Shown one piece after another: positions 28,096-36,661 of a stretch of 64,000 bases of DNA. Each line of letters opens with the position of its first letter. Position 1 is the stretch's first letter. A program made the translations under genes and the position numbers. Below the pieces are notes generated by a model. That model did not search any database. It was not told the DNA's origin and saw nothing but the letters and a program-made list of their open reading frames with translations. Source of the DNA: Phycisphaerae bacterium RAS1 (lineage in GTDB: Bacteria; Planctomycetota; Phycisphaerae; UBA1845; Fen-1342). The stretch is taken from contig SMLU01000001.1 in the NCBI GenBank assembly GCA_007859745.1, positions 2,790,001-2,854,000 of the forward strand. Direction: 5' to 3'.

Positions 28096-28531
28096 TTAAG
28101 TCCTTATCGCCACTGGCTTTACGGAAACGCGGATTTTTCGAATAATTCTCCGCCGCAAACCGCAGGAGACCGCACGAAACCGCACTTCCGGTTGTCGCGA
28201 CAACCGCAACGACGCAGCAACATAGAGAGTGCGAAGTCCGCTGTCTTGGTGCGGCCTGATTCCGCTGCGCGATCGGAGGGCGAGCGCAGGCGCTCGGCAT
28301 TCGCCACTCGTCCGCCGAGCCCAAGGCGATTGCATCGAACATCTGAATCACCCTGCTTTGCAAGCCAAAGCCGTTTTGCCATTGACGCGCCGCACTATGC
28401 CAGACGACATACCCTGCGTTTTTTCGCGACCGGAGCCGAATCTCGATTTCGATGCGATGGCCCTGCCGCCGAGCCCGCGGCAAGCCCGGCAGTGTTGCCC
28501 CTACGCGACCGGTTGATATACTACGCGATTG
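28096..28531. other. Left end of the element, non-coding
   Basis: About 430 bp without a credible gene. It holds three spaced ACCGCA units (28157, 28169 and 28179 regions) and a perfect 18-bp palindrome CGGTTGTCGCGACAACCG at 28189-28206. Its half, GGTTGTCG, is the core of the GGTTGTCGTCA sites around the integrase start at the other end. These could be integrase arm-binding sites. Confidence 0.5.
28495..28522 (+). promoter_or_regulatory. Predicted promoter of efflux operon 1
   Basis: TTGCCC at 28495-28500 and TATACT at 28517-28522 are separated by 16 bp. The predicted transcript would start at about the TTG/ATG start codons (28529/28532), implying a leaderless or nearly leaderless message. 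Confidence 0.4.
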
Positions 28532-28933
28532 ATGCGGAAGAAGGCAGCACCGTATTTGATGCTTTTTCTGACGGTCGCATGTCCGACGCTGTGTCGGGCA
28601 TCGATGGTCGCCCGCGTACACTGCGCGGACGAAGCAGCATGGTGCTGCGATCCAGCCGCGAGCCAGCCCGATCCTTGCCCGGAAGACCAGCCTCCCCCCT
28701 CGACCCCGGCCGACCCGTGCGAAGAGCTTTCCTGCTTTTGCTCGCCTTACGTCATGATCGAACGGGACTCCGGCGCGGACACGGTGCTCACGATCAGCGA
28801 GCTCTCGATGAATGCTTGCCCGTCGATCATCATCTTGGTGCCCTGCGCTGGGATCGATATCGGGCTGATGGGTCGACACGCCTTACCTGCGATCACCGCT
28901 GAGAATTCGGCCGCTCTTCCTCTCCTGATCTAA
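28532..28933 (+). CDS. Small secreted Cys-rich protein, efflux operon head (A)
   Basis: The 133-residue product has a signal peptide (MRKKAAPYLMLFLTVACPTLCRA). The next 50 residues are rich in Cys, Pro and acidic residues (CADEAAWCCDPAASQPDPCPE, PCEELSCFCSP). It ends LPLLI. A second small secreted protein at 34437 shares the leader-PxLCxA feature, the acidic Cys cluster and the same five-residue end, so the two are probably paralogs. The periplasmic location next to RND pump genes suggests metal binding or sensing; this is inference. A TTG three bases upstream is an alternative start. Confidence 0.65.
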   Translation: MRKKAAPYLMLFLTVACPTLCRASMVARVHCADEAAWCCDPAASQPDPCPEDQPPPSTPADPCEELSCFCSPYVMIERDSGADTVLTISELSMNACPSIIILVPCAGIDIGLMGRHALPAITAENSAALPLLI

Positions 28934-29063
28934 CCTCACTCACGCGCTTGATGTGTGGCTTGGTGCGGGCGCTACGCGCTTTCGCGTTTTTTGCGGCGCG
29001 TGCTCTTCCTGGGTTCCAAGGTCTCCTGTGTGATTCGGTGTTCGGATTCGGAGTTTCTCCGTC

Positions 29064-30773
29064 ATGTCAACCAATCGAAATGAACGCGCCGATCAGAGCA
29101 GCGAGCTGCAAACTGGTCGCGCTGCTGCGACAAAAACGAGCCGCCCGTCGGGGCTAGTCGGTTTCGCCAGGACCGCCCTCCGGTCTGTGCCCACGTTGCT
29201 CGTGCTGCTCGCGCTAGGCGGCGCGGGCTACTGGGGCCACAAGAACGATTGGCGCGCGCCGAAATTCGCGTCGCTGTTTGGGTCGCCGCCCGCCGCTGAA
29301 CCGGAGGACTGGTGCGCCGAGCACAATGTGCCGGAGTCGCGCTGCATCAAGTGTCATCCGGAGCTCGCGGGCGAGGCCCCGAAGGACTGGTGCAAAGAGC
29401 ACGGCGTGCCCGAATCACGCTGCACGATCTGTCACCCTGAAATCCTGACCAAGGGCGTGGCCGGCGACTGGTGCAAAGAGCACGGAGTGCCGGAGTCAAA
29501 CTGCACGCTCTGTCATCCCGAGATCGCCGTGAAGGGCGACCTTGCGAAGCCAGCGGACGCACCGAAGGTTCTCGCGACGGATGGCGCCGCGGCGATCGCC
29601 GCGAGCAAGCCGGCGAAAGACCCGGCGACCTGTCAGACACATGCGCTGCGGGTGCAGTTCGCCTCGGCCGAATCGGTCAGAAAGGCCGGCGTGAAGCTCG
29701 ACACCGTGATCGAGCGGCCGATGGAACAGGTCATCACCGGCAACGCCGAAACGCAATACGACCGAACGCGCTACGCCCAAGTCGCATCGCGGCTCACGGG
29801 CGTCGTTTGGCGCGTGGAGAAGGAACTCGGGCAGGCCGTACAGAAAGGCGAGGTGCTGGCGCTAGTGGATGCAGCCGCGGTTGGCCGCACGAAGGCCGAG
29901 TTGCTGACGGCCGCAGCGCAGCGCGAGCTGCGGAGGCAGACACTCCGGCGCGTCGAGAAACTGCTGCCACAGAAGATCAGCAGCGAAGCCGACCTTCAGG
30001 AAGCGCAAGCCGCCCTGCGAGAGGCGGAGATTGGCGTGTTCAACGCGCGTCAAGCGCTCATTAATGTGGGGCTCATGGTTCCTGCCGATACAGAAGCGGT
30101 CCCGGACGAACGGGAGCTCCAGCTCCTGGGCCTGCCGGATCACATTCGGGCGTCACTTGAACCGGGAGCAACGTCTGCGAACCTCGTGCCGCTGTTTGCT
30201 CCGCTGGATGGGATTGTCGTGCAGCGCGAAATTGTGGCGGGCGAGGTCGTTGAAGCATCCAAGCCGCTGTTTGCCGTTGCCGACACGCGCCGGATGTGGC
30301 TGACGATCGACCTGCCGCAGGCACAGGTCGGACGAGTCGCGCTGGGGCAACCCGTGCGTTTCCGGCCGGAGCGCGGGGACGGAGCGATCAGCGGAACGAT
30401 CGCCTGGGTCAGTACCGCCGTCGACGACCAGACGCGAACCGTCAAAGCGCGGGCAGAGCTGGACAACGCGGACGGGCGCTTGCTGGCGAATTCATTCGGC
30501 CGGGCGCAGCTCACCATCCGCGAGTCTCCCAAGGCCATCGCGGTGCCCAGCGAAGCGATCCAGTGGGAGGGCTGTTGCCACATCGTTTTCGTTCGGCTGA
30601 CGGACGACATCTTCCAAACGCGCAAGGTCCGGCTCGGGGCGCGAGGCGCGCAATACACCGAAGTTCTCGTCGGCCTGTTGCCGGGTGAGGTCGTCGCCGC
30701 GGCTGGGAGCCACGTGTTGAAGTCCGAGATCTTGAAGGGCAACCTCGGCGCCGGCTGCTGCGCCGACGAATAG
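29064..30773 (+). CDS. HME-RND periplasmic adaptor with three CxxCH-type repeats
   Basis: This CzcB/CusB-type membrane-fusion protein of 569 residues couples an RND pump to an outer-membrane factor. After a membrane anchor (about residues 43-57) it has three copies of DWCxEHxVPESxCxxCHPE at residues 82-100, 108-126 and 135-153. Then comes the adaptor body: barrel start near 205 (VKLDTVIERPMEQVITGNAE), lipoyl/hairpin region 240-350, beta-barrel region (RRMWLTIDLPQAQVGRVALGQPVRFRP) near 410-440 and a membrane-proximal end. The repeats are not part of the standard adaptor and are also found in the lipoprotein at 33972. The ATG follows a GGAG site. The next gene, the pump, starts 22 bp downstream. 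Confidence 0.88.
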   Translation: MSTNRNERADQSSELQTGRAAATKTSRPSGLVGFARTALRSVPTLLVLLALGGAGYWGHKNDWRAPKFASLFGSPPAAEPEDWCAEHNVPESRCIKCHPELAGEAPKDWCKEHGVPESRCTICHPEILTKGVAGDWCKEHGVPESNCTLCHPEIAVKGDLAKPADAPKVLATDGAAAIAASKPAKDPATCQTHALRVQFASAESVRKAGVKLDTVIERPMEQVITGNAETQYDRTRYAQVASRLTGVVWRVEKELGQAVQKGEVLALVDAAAVGRTKAELLTAAAQRELRRQTLRRVEKLLPQKISSEADLQEAQAALREAEIGVFNARQALINVGLMVPADTEAVPDERELQLLGLPDHIRASLEPGATSANLVPLFAPLDGIVVQREIVAGEVVEASKPLFAVADTRRMWLTIDLPQAQVGRVALGQPVRFRPERGDGAISGTIAWVSTAVDDQTRTVKARAELDNADGRLLANSFGRAQLTIRESPKAIAVPSEAIQWEGCCHIVFVRLTDDIFQTRKVRLGARGAQYTEVLVGLLPGEVVAAAGSHVLKSEILKGNLGAGCCADE

Positions 30774-30794
30774 CCGGCAAAGGACCAGAACCGC

Positions 30795-33700
30795 ATGTTG
30801 AACTGGATTATTAACTGGTCGCTGCACCACCGGCTGCTCGTGCTTGGCGTGACGCTCGGCTTCTTCGTCGGGGGACTGATTGCGGTCAGTCACCTGAACA
30901 TCGACGCCTTCCCCGATACGACGCCCGTGCAGGTCCAGATCAACACGGTCGCCCCATCATTGGGACCGGAAGAAGTCGAGCGACAGATCACGATTCCTGT
31001 CGAACAGTCCATCAGCGGATTGCCCAGCCTCACGAACGTGCGCTCCATCTCGAAATTCGGTTTGTCGCAGGTCGTCGTGACGTTCAGCGATGACATCGAC
31101 ATCTACTTTGCGCGGCGGCTGATTGGCGAACGGCTATCGACGGTCGAACTGCCGACGGGCATAGCCGCGCCGGAAATGGGCCCGGTCGCAACCGGCTTGG
31201 GCGAGATCTTCCACTACGTCGTCCGTTCCGACTCACGCAGTCTTACCGAGCTACGAACGATTCAGGACTGGACGATCAAGCCCGTCTTACGCGCCGTCTC
31301 CGGCGTAGCCGAGATCAACAGTTGGGGCGGCTATGAAAAGCAATATCAGGTGCGGATCGACCCGAACCGCTTGATTAAGTACGGGCTGTCGTACGACGAA
31401 GTCGTCGAGGCGTTGGAGCGGAACAATCTCAACGCGGGTGGCGGGAGTATCGCCTCCGGCGGCGCGATGCAGCTCGTCCAGGGACTTGGGCGCGTGGCTA
31501 CGCTCGACCAGATCGGCGACGTCGTCATCAAAGCCAAGGACGGCGTCCCGATCCATGTTGACGACGTGGCCAGCGTTGAAATCGGGGCGGAGATCCGACG
31601 GGGTGCTGTCACGTTCGGCGGGAGAGGAGAGGCGGTGCTCGGCCTGGGCTTCATGCTGATGGGCCAGAATCCGCACGACGTGACGACACGGTTGAAGGCG
31701 AAGCTCGAGACGGTCAAGGCGACGCTACCTACGGGCGTGCATATCGAGACGGTCTACGACCGCACCGAGTTGGTCGAACACGTCATCGACACCGTCCGCA
31801 AGAACCTGTTTGAGGGCGGACTGCTCGTCATCGCCGTGCTGTTCATGTTTCTGGGGAACCTCCGCGCCGGGCTCATCGTCATGCTGGCGATCCCGCTCTC
31901 GATGCTGTTTGCATTCTCGGGCATGGTCCAGTTTGCCATCGCCGGCAGCCTCATGAGCCTGGGGGCGCTCGACTTTGGCTTGGTGGTGGATAGCGCAGTC
32001 ATTCAGATCGAGAACGTCGCGCGACATGTCGCCCACGATCGAACCAGGCGCCGTTTCATCGACATCGTGCGCGACGCGGTATTGGAGGTTCGGAAGCCGA
32101 CGATGTTCGGCGAGTTGATCATCGTCCTGGTATACGTGCCCATCCTGGCGCTCGAAGGCATCGAGGGCAAGCTGTTCCGGCCGATGGCGCTGACGGTCAT
32201 TTTCGCGCTGGCGGGATCCCTGATCCTCTCGCTCACGTTGATGCCGGTGCTCGCGAGCCTGTTCCTGCCCCGCCGCATGGAGGAGCGCGACCCGTTCCTG
32301 GTCCGGCTATGCCGCGGGCTCTATTCACCCGTGCTTCGCTTCGTGATGCGGCACAACGCCGTCGTACTGGGAATGGCGCTGTGCGTGCTCGTGGTCGCAG
32401 TAATCGTCGCTCGCGGACTCGGAGCGGAGTTCATCCCCAAGCTCTCTGAAGGCGCCATCGTCGCCAACGTGATTCGGCTAGCGGGGACCGATCTGGACGA
32501 GTCGATACGCTACAACACACAGATGGAGATGGCCTTGCTCGCGGCTTTCCCAGACGAAATCCGCTACGTGTGGAGTCGGACGGGCACGGCCGAGGTTGCG
32601 ACGGACCCGATGGGTGTCGAGCTGACCGACATCTTTCTGTCGTTTACGCCGCGACAGCAGTGGAAGCGGGCGCGCTCGCAGGCCGAACTGGTCGAGTTGA
32701 TTCAGCGCGAGCTGCGCGACATGCCCGGCCAGCGCGTCGCCATGACGCAACCCATCGAGATGCGCATGAACGAGATGATCGCCGGTGTGCGCGGCGATAT
32801 CGCCATGAAGCTCTATGGTGATGACCTGGACGTTCTCAAGGCCACCGGCGACCGAATCGGCGCGATTCTGGGCTCGATCCAGGGTGCGGCCGACATGTCC
32901 ACGGAGCAGCTCACCGGGCAGCCCGTGCTTCAGATCAAGGTCGATCAGGAGGCCCTGGCTCGTCACGGCGTTCCCGCCAAGGCAGTCATGGATATTGTCG
33001 AATCCCTTGGCAGCAAGCCGTTGGGCGAAGTGATCGAGGGCCAGCTCCGTTTTCCGCTTGTCGCGCGGCTGCCTGACTCCTATCGACGGGATTCGGAGGC
33101 GATCCGCGCCATCGTTCTGCCCACCGCGTCAGGACAGAGGGTGCCGCTCGCGAATCTGGCAATGGTCGAGGAAGTCGAAGGACCATCCACGATCATGCGC
33201 GAATGGGGTCAGCGCCGCACGACCGTTCAGGTAAACGTCCGTGGGCGCGACGTGGTCAGCTACATCGCCGAGGCGCAGCGCCGCATCGCGGCAGAGGTGC
33301 CGCTTCCGCCCGGGCGCTATCATATCGAGTGGGGTGGCCAGTTCGAGCAATTCGAGCGCGCCCGCAATCGACTGTTGATCGTCGTCCCGGTCGTGCTCGT
33401 AATGGTCTTCGTCCTGCTCTACATCACCTACAACCGGGTTTTGGACGCAGTGCGCGTTTTCACGGGCGTTCCTTTCGCCGTGGTCGGAGGCGTGATGGCG
33501 CTATGGGTGCGAGACATGCCCTTTTCGATTTCCGCCGGCGTCGGCTTCATCGCCCTGTCGGGCGTGGCTGTGCTGGGTGACATGGTGCTCGTTTCGTACG
33601 TCCGCCAGTTGCTCGCGCGCGACTTTCCGCTGCGCGAAGCCGTCGCGGAAGCAGCAATGACGCGATTGCGCCCGGTTCTGATGACCGCGCTCGTAGCAGC

Positions 33701-33959
33701 GCTCGGCTTCGTGCCGATGGCCCTGAGCACGGGCGTCGGGGCCGAAGTTCAGCGTCCCTTGGCGACCGTCGTGATCGGCGGCGTGATCAGCAGCACGCTT
33801 CTGACGCTGCTTGTGTTGCCCGCCATCTATCTCGTTTTCGGCGCCTCAGCCGCTGTAGCGCGGCAGGAGGAGCAGGTTGAAGTCGCTGAGTCAACCATCC
33901 CGGCTCGCAGTACCGTCGGCGAACCGACGACAGCCGAAGCCGGACCTGTTCATGCGTAA
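30795..33959 (+). CDS. HME-RND heavy-metal efflux pump 1 (CzcA/CusA family)
   Basis: This 1054-residue inner-membrane proton/metal antiporter has twelve predicted helices and two large periplasmic loops. Family landmarks: N-terminal helix then NIDAFPDTTPVQVQINT (residues 35-51), the ATGLGEIFHYVV segment near 132, the proton-relay helix GALDFGLVVDSAVIQIEN near 392-409, and the C-terminal SGVAVLGDMVLVSYV and RPVLMTALVAALGFVPMAL repeats. The relay motif has Ser where CzcA-type Zn/Co/Cd pumps usually have Gly (DFGxxxDGA), so the metal specificity is left open. It lies in an operon with its adaptor upstream and a Cys-repeat lipoprotein 12 bp downstream. Confidence 0.92.
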   Translation: MLNWIINWSLHHRLLVLGVTLGFFVGGLIAVSHLNIDAFPDTTPVQVQINTVAPSLGPEEVERQITIPVEQSISGLPSLTNVRSISKFGLSQVVVTFSDDIDIYFARRLIGERLSTVELPTGIAAPEMGPVATGLGEIFHYVVRSDSRSLTELRTIQDWTIKPVLRAVSGVAEINSWGGYEKQYQVRIDPNRLIKYGLSYDEVVEALERNNLNAGGGSIASGGAMQLVQGLGRVATLDQIGDVVIKAKDGVPIHVDDVASVEIGAEIRRGAVTFGGRGEAVLGLGFMLMGQNPHDVTTRLKAKLETVKATLPTGVHIETVYDRTELVEHVIDTVRKNLFEGGLLVIAVLFMFLGNLRAGLIVMLAIPLSMLFAFSGMVQFAIAGSLMSLGALDFGLVVDSAVIQIENVARHVAHDRTRRRFIDIVRDAVLEVRKPTMFGELIIVLVYVPILALEGIEGKLFRPMALTVIFALAGSLILSLTLMPVLASLFLPRRMEERDPFLVRLCRGLYSPVLRFVMRHNAVVLGMALCVLVVAVIVARGLGAEFIPKLSEGAIVANVIRLAGTDLDESIRYNTQMEMALLAAFPDEIRYVWSRTGTAEVATDPMGVELTDIFLSFTPRQQWKRARSQAELVELIQRELRDMPGQRVAMTQPIEMRMNEMIAGVRGDIAMKLYGDDLDVLKATGDRIGAILGSIQGAADMSTEQLTGQPVLQIKVDQEALARHGVPAKAVMDIVESLGSKPLGEVIEGQLRFPLVARLPDSYRRDSEAIRAIVLPTASGQRVPLANLAMVEEVEGPSTIMREWGQRRTTVQVNVRGRDVVSYIAEAQRRIAAEVPLPPGRYHIEWGGQFEQFERARNRLLIVVPVVLVMVFVLLYITYNRVLDAVRVFTGVPFAVVGGVMALWVRDMPFSISAGVGFIALSGVAVLGDMVLVSYVRQLLARDFPLREAVAEAAMTRLRPVLMTALVAALGFVPMALSTGVGAEVQRPLATVVIGGVISSTLLTLLVLPAIYLVFGASAAVARQEEQVEVAESTIPARSTVGEPTTAEAGPVHA

Positions 33960-33971
33960 AGGAGATGCGTC

Positions 33972-34331
33972 ATGAGTATTGCGAGAACGTGTCGGATGTT
34001 CGGGCTGGCGCTCTTTGCCGCGCCCCTCCTGATGGGCGGATGCGAGTGCAACAGCAAAGCGCCACACACGGAAACGGAGGCGGCCAAGAAGCAGCCGGCT
34101 GCCGCCGAGAAGCCCAAGGAGCCGCTGGTCAAGAAGGCCGAGCTGGTGGACTGGTGCAAGGAGCACGGCGTGCCCGAGTCGGTCTGCACGCGCTGCAATT
34201 CGGAGTTGATCGATGGGTTCAAGAAAAAGGGCGATTGGTGCGCCAAGCACGACCTGCCGGATTCGCAGTGCCTTGTTTGCCACCCGGAGCTGAAGGCCAA
34301 ATTCGAGGCGATGAAGCCGAAGGGCGGGTGA
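33972..34331 (+). CDS. Lipoprotein with two CxxC(H)-type repeats
   Basis: The 119-residue product has a lipoprotein leader (LLMGGC, Cys at 24) and a Lys/Glu/Ala-rich linker. Two units like those in the adaptor at 29064 follow: DWCKEHGVPESVCTRCNSE at 60-78 and DWCAKHDLPDSQCLVCHPE at 88-106. The first has Asn in place of the last His. A small periplasmic metal-binding or metal-passing role beside the pump is likely but unproven; c-type heme attachment to the CxxCH is an alternative. The ATG follows AAAGGAGATGCGTC. Confidence 0.8.
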   Translation: MSIARTCRMFGLALFAAPLLMGGCECNSKAPHTETEAAKKQPAAAEKPKEPLVKKAELVDWCKEHGVPESVCTRCNSELIDGFKKKGDWCAKHDLPDSQCLVCHPELKAKFEAMKPKGG

Positions 34332-34394
34332 GCCGCGGCGGCGAGGGTTGGAGCGAGGCAGAGCGGATCGCAATCTGCAAGGTTCGCTTCGCTG

Positions 34395-34423
34395 TTGACG
34401 TTTGAAGGGATTGCCGATTAGAT
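34395..34423 (+). promoter_or_regulatory. Predicted promoter of efflux operon 2
   Basis: TTGACG at 34395-34400 and TTAGAT at 34418-34423 are separated by 17 bp. Transcription would begin about 7 bp before the ATG at 34437, so, as with operon 1, almost no leader would be present. Confidence 0.5.
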
Positions 34424-34436
34424 AGGCGCGGATGCT

Positions 34437-34781
34437 ATGTTGAATCGGGCCGTTATCAGCTTTGCCGTCCTTTGGGCGTTTCTTGCCGTGCCGAGCCTCT
34501 GCGGCGCCGGCCTGCTCGCGCACGCCTGCCAGCAGCACGCTGCCAACGACTGCGGTCACGAGAGCGATTGCAGCGACGATCCCTGTGCGAAATTCGTTTC
34601 AGCCGCCACGCTGTCGCTTCGCATCACCGGGCTCGATGTTGCGCATCCGCCGGCTGCCGTGATTCTGCCCGACATTCTCTCCGGCGGATGTCTTCCGTCG
34701 GCTCATCTTGTACCCGCCTCACATCCGCCGCGTGGCGCTCCACCTGCCGTCGTCGCGGACCGACTGCCCCTCTTGATCTGA
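34437..34781 (+). CDS. Small secreted Cys-rich protein, efflux operon head (B)
   Basis: The 114-residue product has a signal peptide (ISFAVLWAFLAVPSLCGAG), a Cys/His/Asp cluster (HACQQHAANDCGHESDCSDDPC near residues 29-50) and the end LPLLI. It resembles the protein at 28532 in leader, Cys cluster, position at the head of an efflux operon and end. The cluster could bind several metal ions. There is no clear Shine-Dalgarno site before the ATG, consistent with the near-leaderless promoter. Confidence 0.65.
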   Translation: MLNRAVISFAVLWAFLAVPSLCGAGLLAHACQQHAANDCGHESDCSDDPCAKFVSAATLSLRITGLDVAHPPAAVILPDILSGGCLPSAHLVPASHPPRGAPPAVVADRLPLLI

Positions 34782-34879
34782 GCTTTCATTCCGTCCGCGC
34801 TGCTCATCAGCGACGTCGGCATCGCGCGCTGTAGGTGTGCTGTTCCGCGCCTTGCAGACCAAAACCCAGGAGACTTCCT

Positions 34880-36448
34880 ATGCCCTCCATCGCACGATGG
34901 AGCATTTTTGGCTGTCTGATTTCCGGCGCGCTGCTGATAGTCGGCTGTGCGTCCGTCAACGCGCGGCCCGACTATGACCGCGTCGATCGGCAAGTCGCGT
35001 CGGTCGTCGGCCAGCCACTTTCGTATCGCCCGGGCGACGAACCGGCTGTGCGATCAATGACGACGGGGTTGCTGGAAGACGGCCTGACGGCGCAGGAAGC
35101 CGTGCAAATTGCGCTGCTGAACAACCCGAAAGTATGGGCCGGACTGCTCCGGACCGGGATGGCTAGCGCTGACGTCGTCCAGGCCGGGCTGTTCACGAAC
35201 CCGACGGTCGGAGTTCGCCTCCGTTTCCCGGAAGCCGGCGGCTTGGCCGACTTTGAAACCGGATTGTCCCAGAACATTGCGGACCTGTGGATGATCCCGG
35301 CGCGAACGCGGGCGGCCGAGCGCGACCTCGATCGCTCCATCCTGGAGACGGCCCGAGAGACCGCGGCGATCGCGTATGACACGAAGGTCGCGTACTACAA
35401 CGCCGTCGCAGCGCACCGCTCGCTGGAAATCTCACGTGAGAATCTCGGGCTCGTTGAACAACTCCTGAGAATCACCGAAGCGCGCCTCGAAGCGGGCGCC
35501 GTGGGTTCGCTCGACGTGAATCTCGTGCGCGGCCTCGTGCTTCGCGCCGGCGTCGACCAGCGCAACGCCCGCCTGGTGGCTGCGACGGCCAAGCGCACGC
35601 TCGCCACGCTGCTGGGCCTGGACGCTCCGGCCGAGGATATCCGCCTCGTGGATCCGCTGCCCGCGCCGATTGCAACGACGCTTGAAGCCGAACGGCTGGT
35701 TGAGGTCGCCCGCGACGCCCGGCTTGACCTCCGAGCCGCTCGTGACGCTGTGTCCGCGGCCGAAGCGCGCGTCGAACTCGAATATGTGAAGGTCTTTCAG
35801 AACGTCCAACTCAGCTTCGACCTGGAACGCAACGCACGCCGCGCATTGCCCGGCCGGGATATCGCGGCGGATACGGCGCGGGCTTCGATTGCGAACGGCG
35901 CGCTGACTGCGCCGGGCATCGAGTCGCGCGGACAGCGCCGGCTGGCGCGCAGTCAGGAAATCGAAGCCATTCTGGGACCGGGGCTCAGTGTCACCCTTCC
36001 GATTTTCGATCAGAACCAGGCCCAGATCGCCAAGGCCAAGCTGGCGATGCAGGAAGCCGACGCACTACTGGAATCGCTCCTGCGGACCGTTTCCCAGGAA
36101 ACCCGTGAAGCCGCCGACCGCGCCACGACCGCTTGGGGAGTCGCACGCCTCTATGAGCAGGAAGTGCTGCCACAGGCGCAAACGACACTTGAACTGTCGC
36201 AGTCTGCCTATCAGGCGGGTCAGACAGCCATCTTGAACGTGATTGATGCGCAGCGGTCGTTGCTCGAGACGAGGCAGGCGTACGTGGCGGCACTCCAGAG
36301 CGCCGCCAGCGCGCTGGTGGATCTGGAACGCGCGACTGCTCGACCGGCGACGTTTCTGCTCCAGTCGGCCGGAACACAACCGGCATCAACGCAACCCGCA
36401 CCAAATCCGGGGGCTGACGCTGTACATCCACAGGAGACGAATCGATGA
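34880..36448 (+). CDS. Outer-membrane efflux factor (TolC/CzcC family)
   Basis: The 522-residue lipoprotein (leader with IVGC, Cys at 21) is an outer-membrane channel of the TolC fold. The two OEP repeats are visible: AVQIALLNNPKVWAGLLRTGMASADVVQAGLF near 75-106 and the second with LSVTLPIFDQNQAQIAKAKLAMQEADALL near 370-398, each followed by long coiled-coil helices. It is the only outer-membrane factor gene recognised in the element, so it may serve all three RND systems. The ATG at 34880 follows AGGAGACTTCCT. It overlaps the next small gene by four bases. Confidence 0.88.
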   Translation: MPSIARWSIFGCLISGALLIVGCASVNARPDYDRVDRQVASVVGQPLSYRPGDEPAVRSMTTGLLEDGLTAQEAVQIALLNNPKVWAGLLRTGMASADVVQAGLFTNPTVGVRLRFPEAGGLADFETGLSQNIADLWMIPARTRAAERDLDRSILETARETAAIAYDTKVAYYNAVAAHRSLEISRENLGLVEQLLRITEARLEAGAVGSLDVNLVRGLVLRAGVDQRNARLVAATAKRTLATLLGLDAPAEDIRLVDPLPAPIATTLEAERLVEVARDARLDLRAARDAVSAAEARVELEYVKVFQNVQLSFDLERNARRALPGRDIAADTARASIANGALTAPGIESRGQRRLARSQEIEAILGPGLSVTLPIFDQNQAQIAKAKLAMQEADALLESLLRTVSQETREAADRATTAWGVARLYEQEVLPQAQTTLELSQSAYQAGQTAILNVIDAQRSLLETRQAYVAALQSAASALVDLERATARPATFLLQSAGTQPASTQPAPNPGADAVHPQETNR

Positions 36449-36612
36449 CGGTCCAACCCACTCGACAAACGCCGCCGCGATTCGCCATCGTTGCGATGAC
36501 GATCGCGATCGCCTTCACAGCCGGATGTGACGCACAGGCGGAACCGGGTGTTGCGATCCGCGATTTTGTGATTGACTTCGCGCGCAGTGCCCTGGCCGCC
36601 TTCTTGTTGTGA
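36445..36612 (+). CDS. 55-residue lipoprotein coupled to the OMF gene
   Basis: A short frame starts at the ATGA overlap with the OMF stop. Its product has a basic start, a hydrophobic stretch and the lipobox FTAGC (Cys at 28), then DAQAEPGVAIRDFVIDFARS and a hydrophobic end (ALAAFLL). The lipobox, the start-stop overlap and the location between the OMF and the adaptor argue for a real gene. It is short enough to be missed by length-filtered gene calling. A role as a small pump accessory is inference. Confidence 0.6.
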   Translation: MTVQPTRQTPPRFAIVAMTIAIAFTAGCDAQAEPGVAIRDFVIDFARSALAAFLL

Positions 36613-36661
36613 GAAATCGATGATGAACTTGACTGAGCGCCATGCACGCTTCGGAGGAATC

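Noticed and set aside
29306-29525. CxxCH motifs as proof of a multiheme cytochrome
   Set aside because: The motifs are embedded in a regular DWCxEHxVPES unit with a third Cys, one copy lacks the His, and no cytochrome maturation gene is nearby, so metal binding is at least as likely. Kept as an alternative only.
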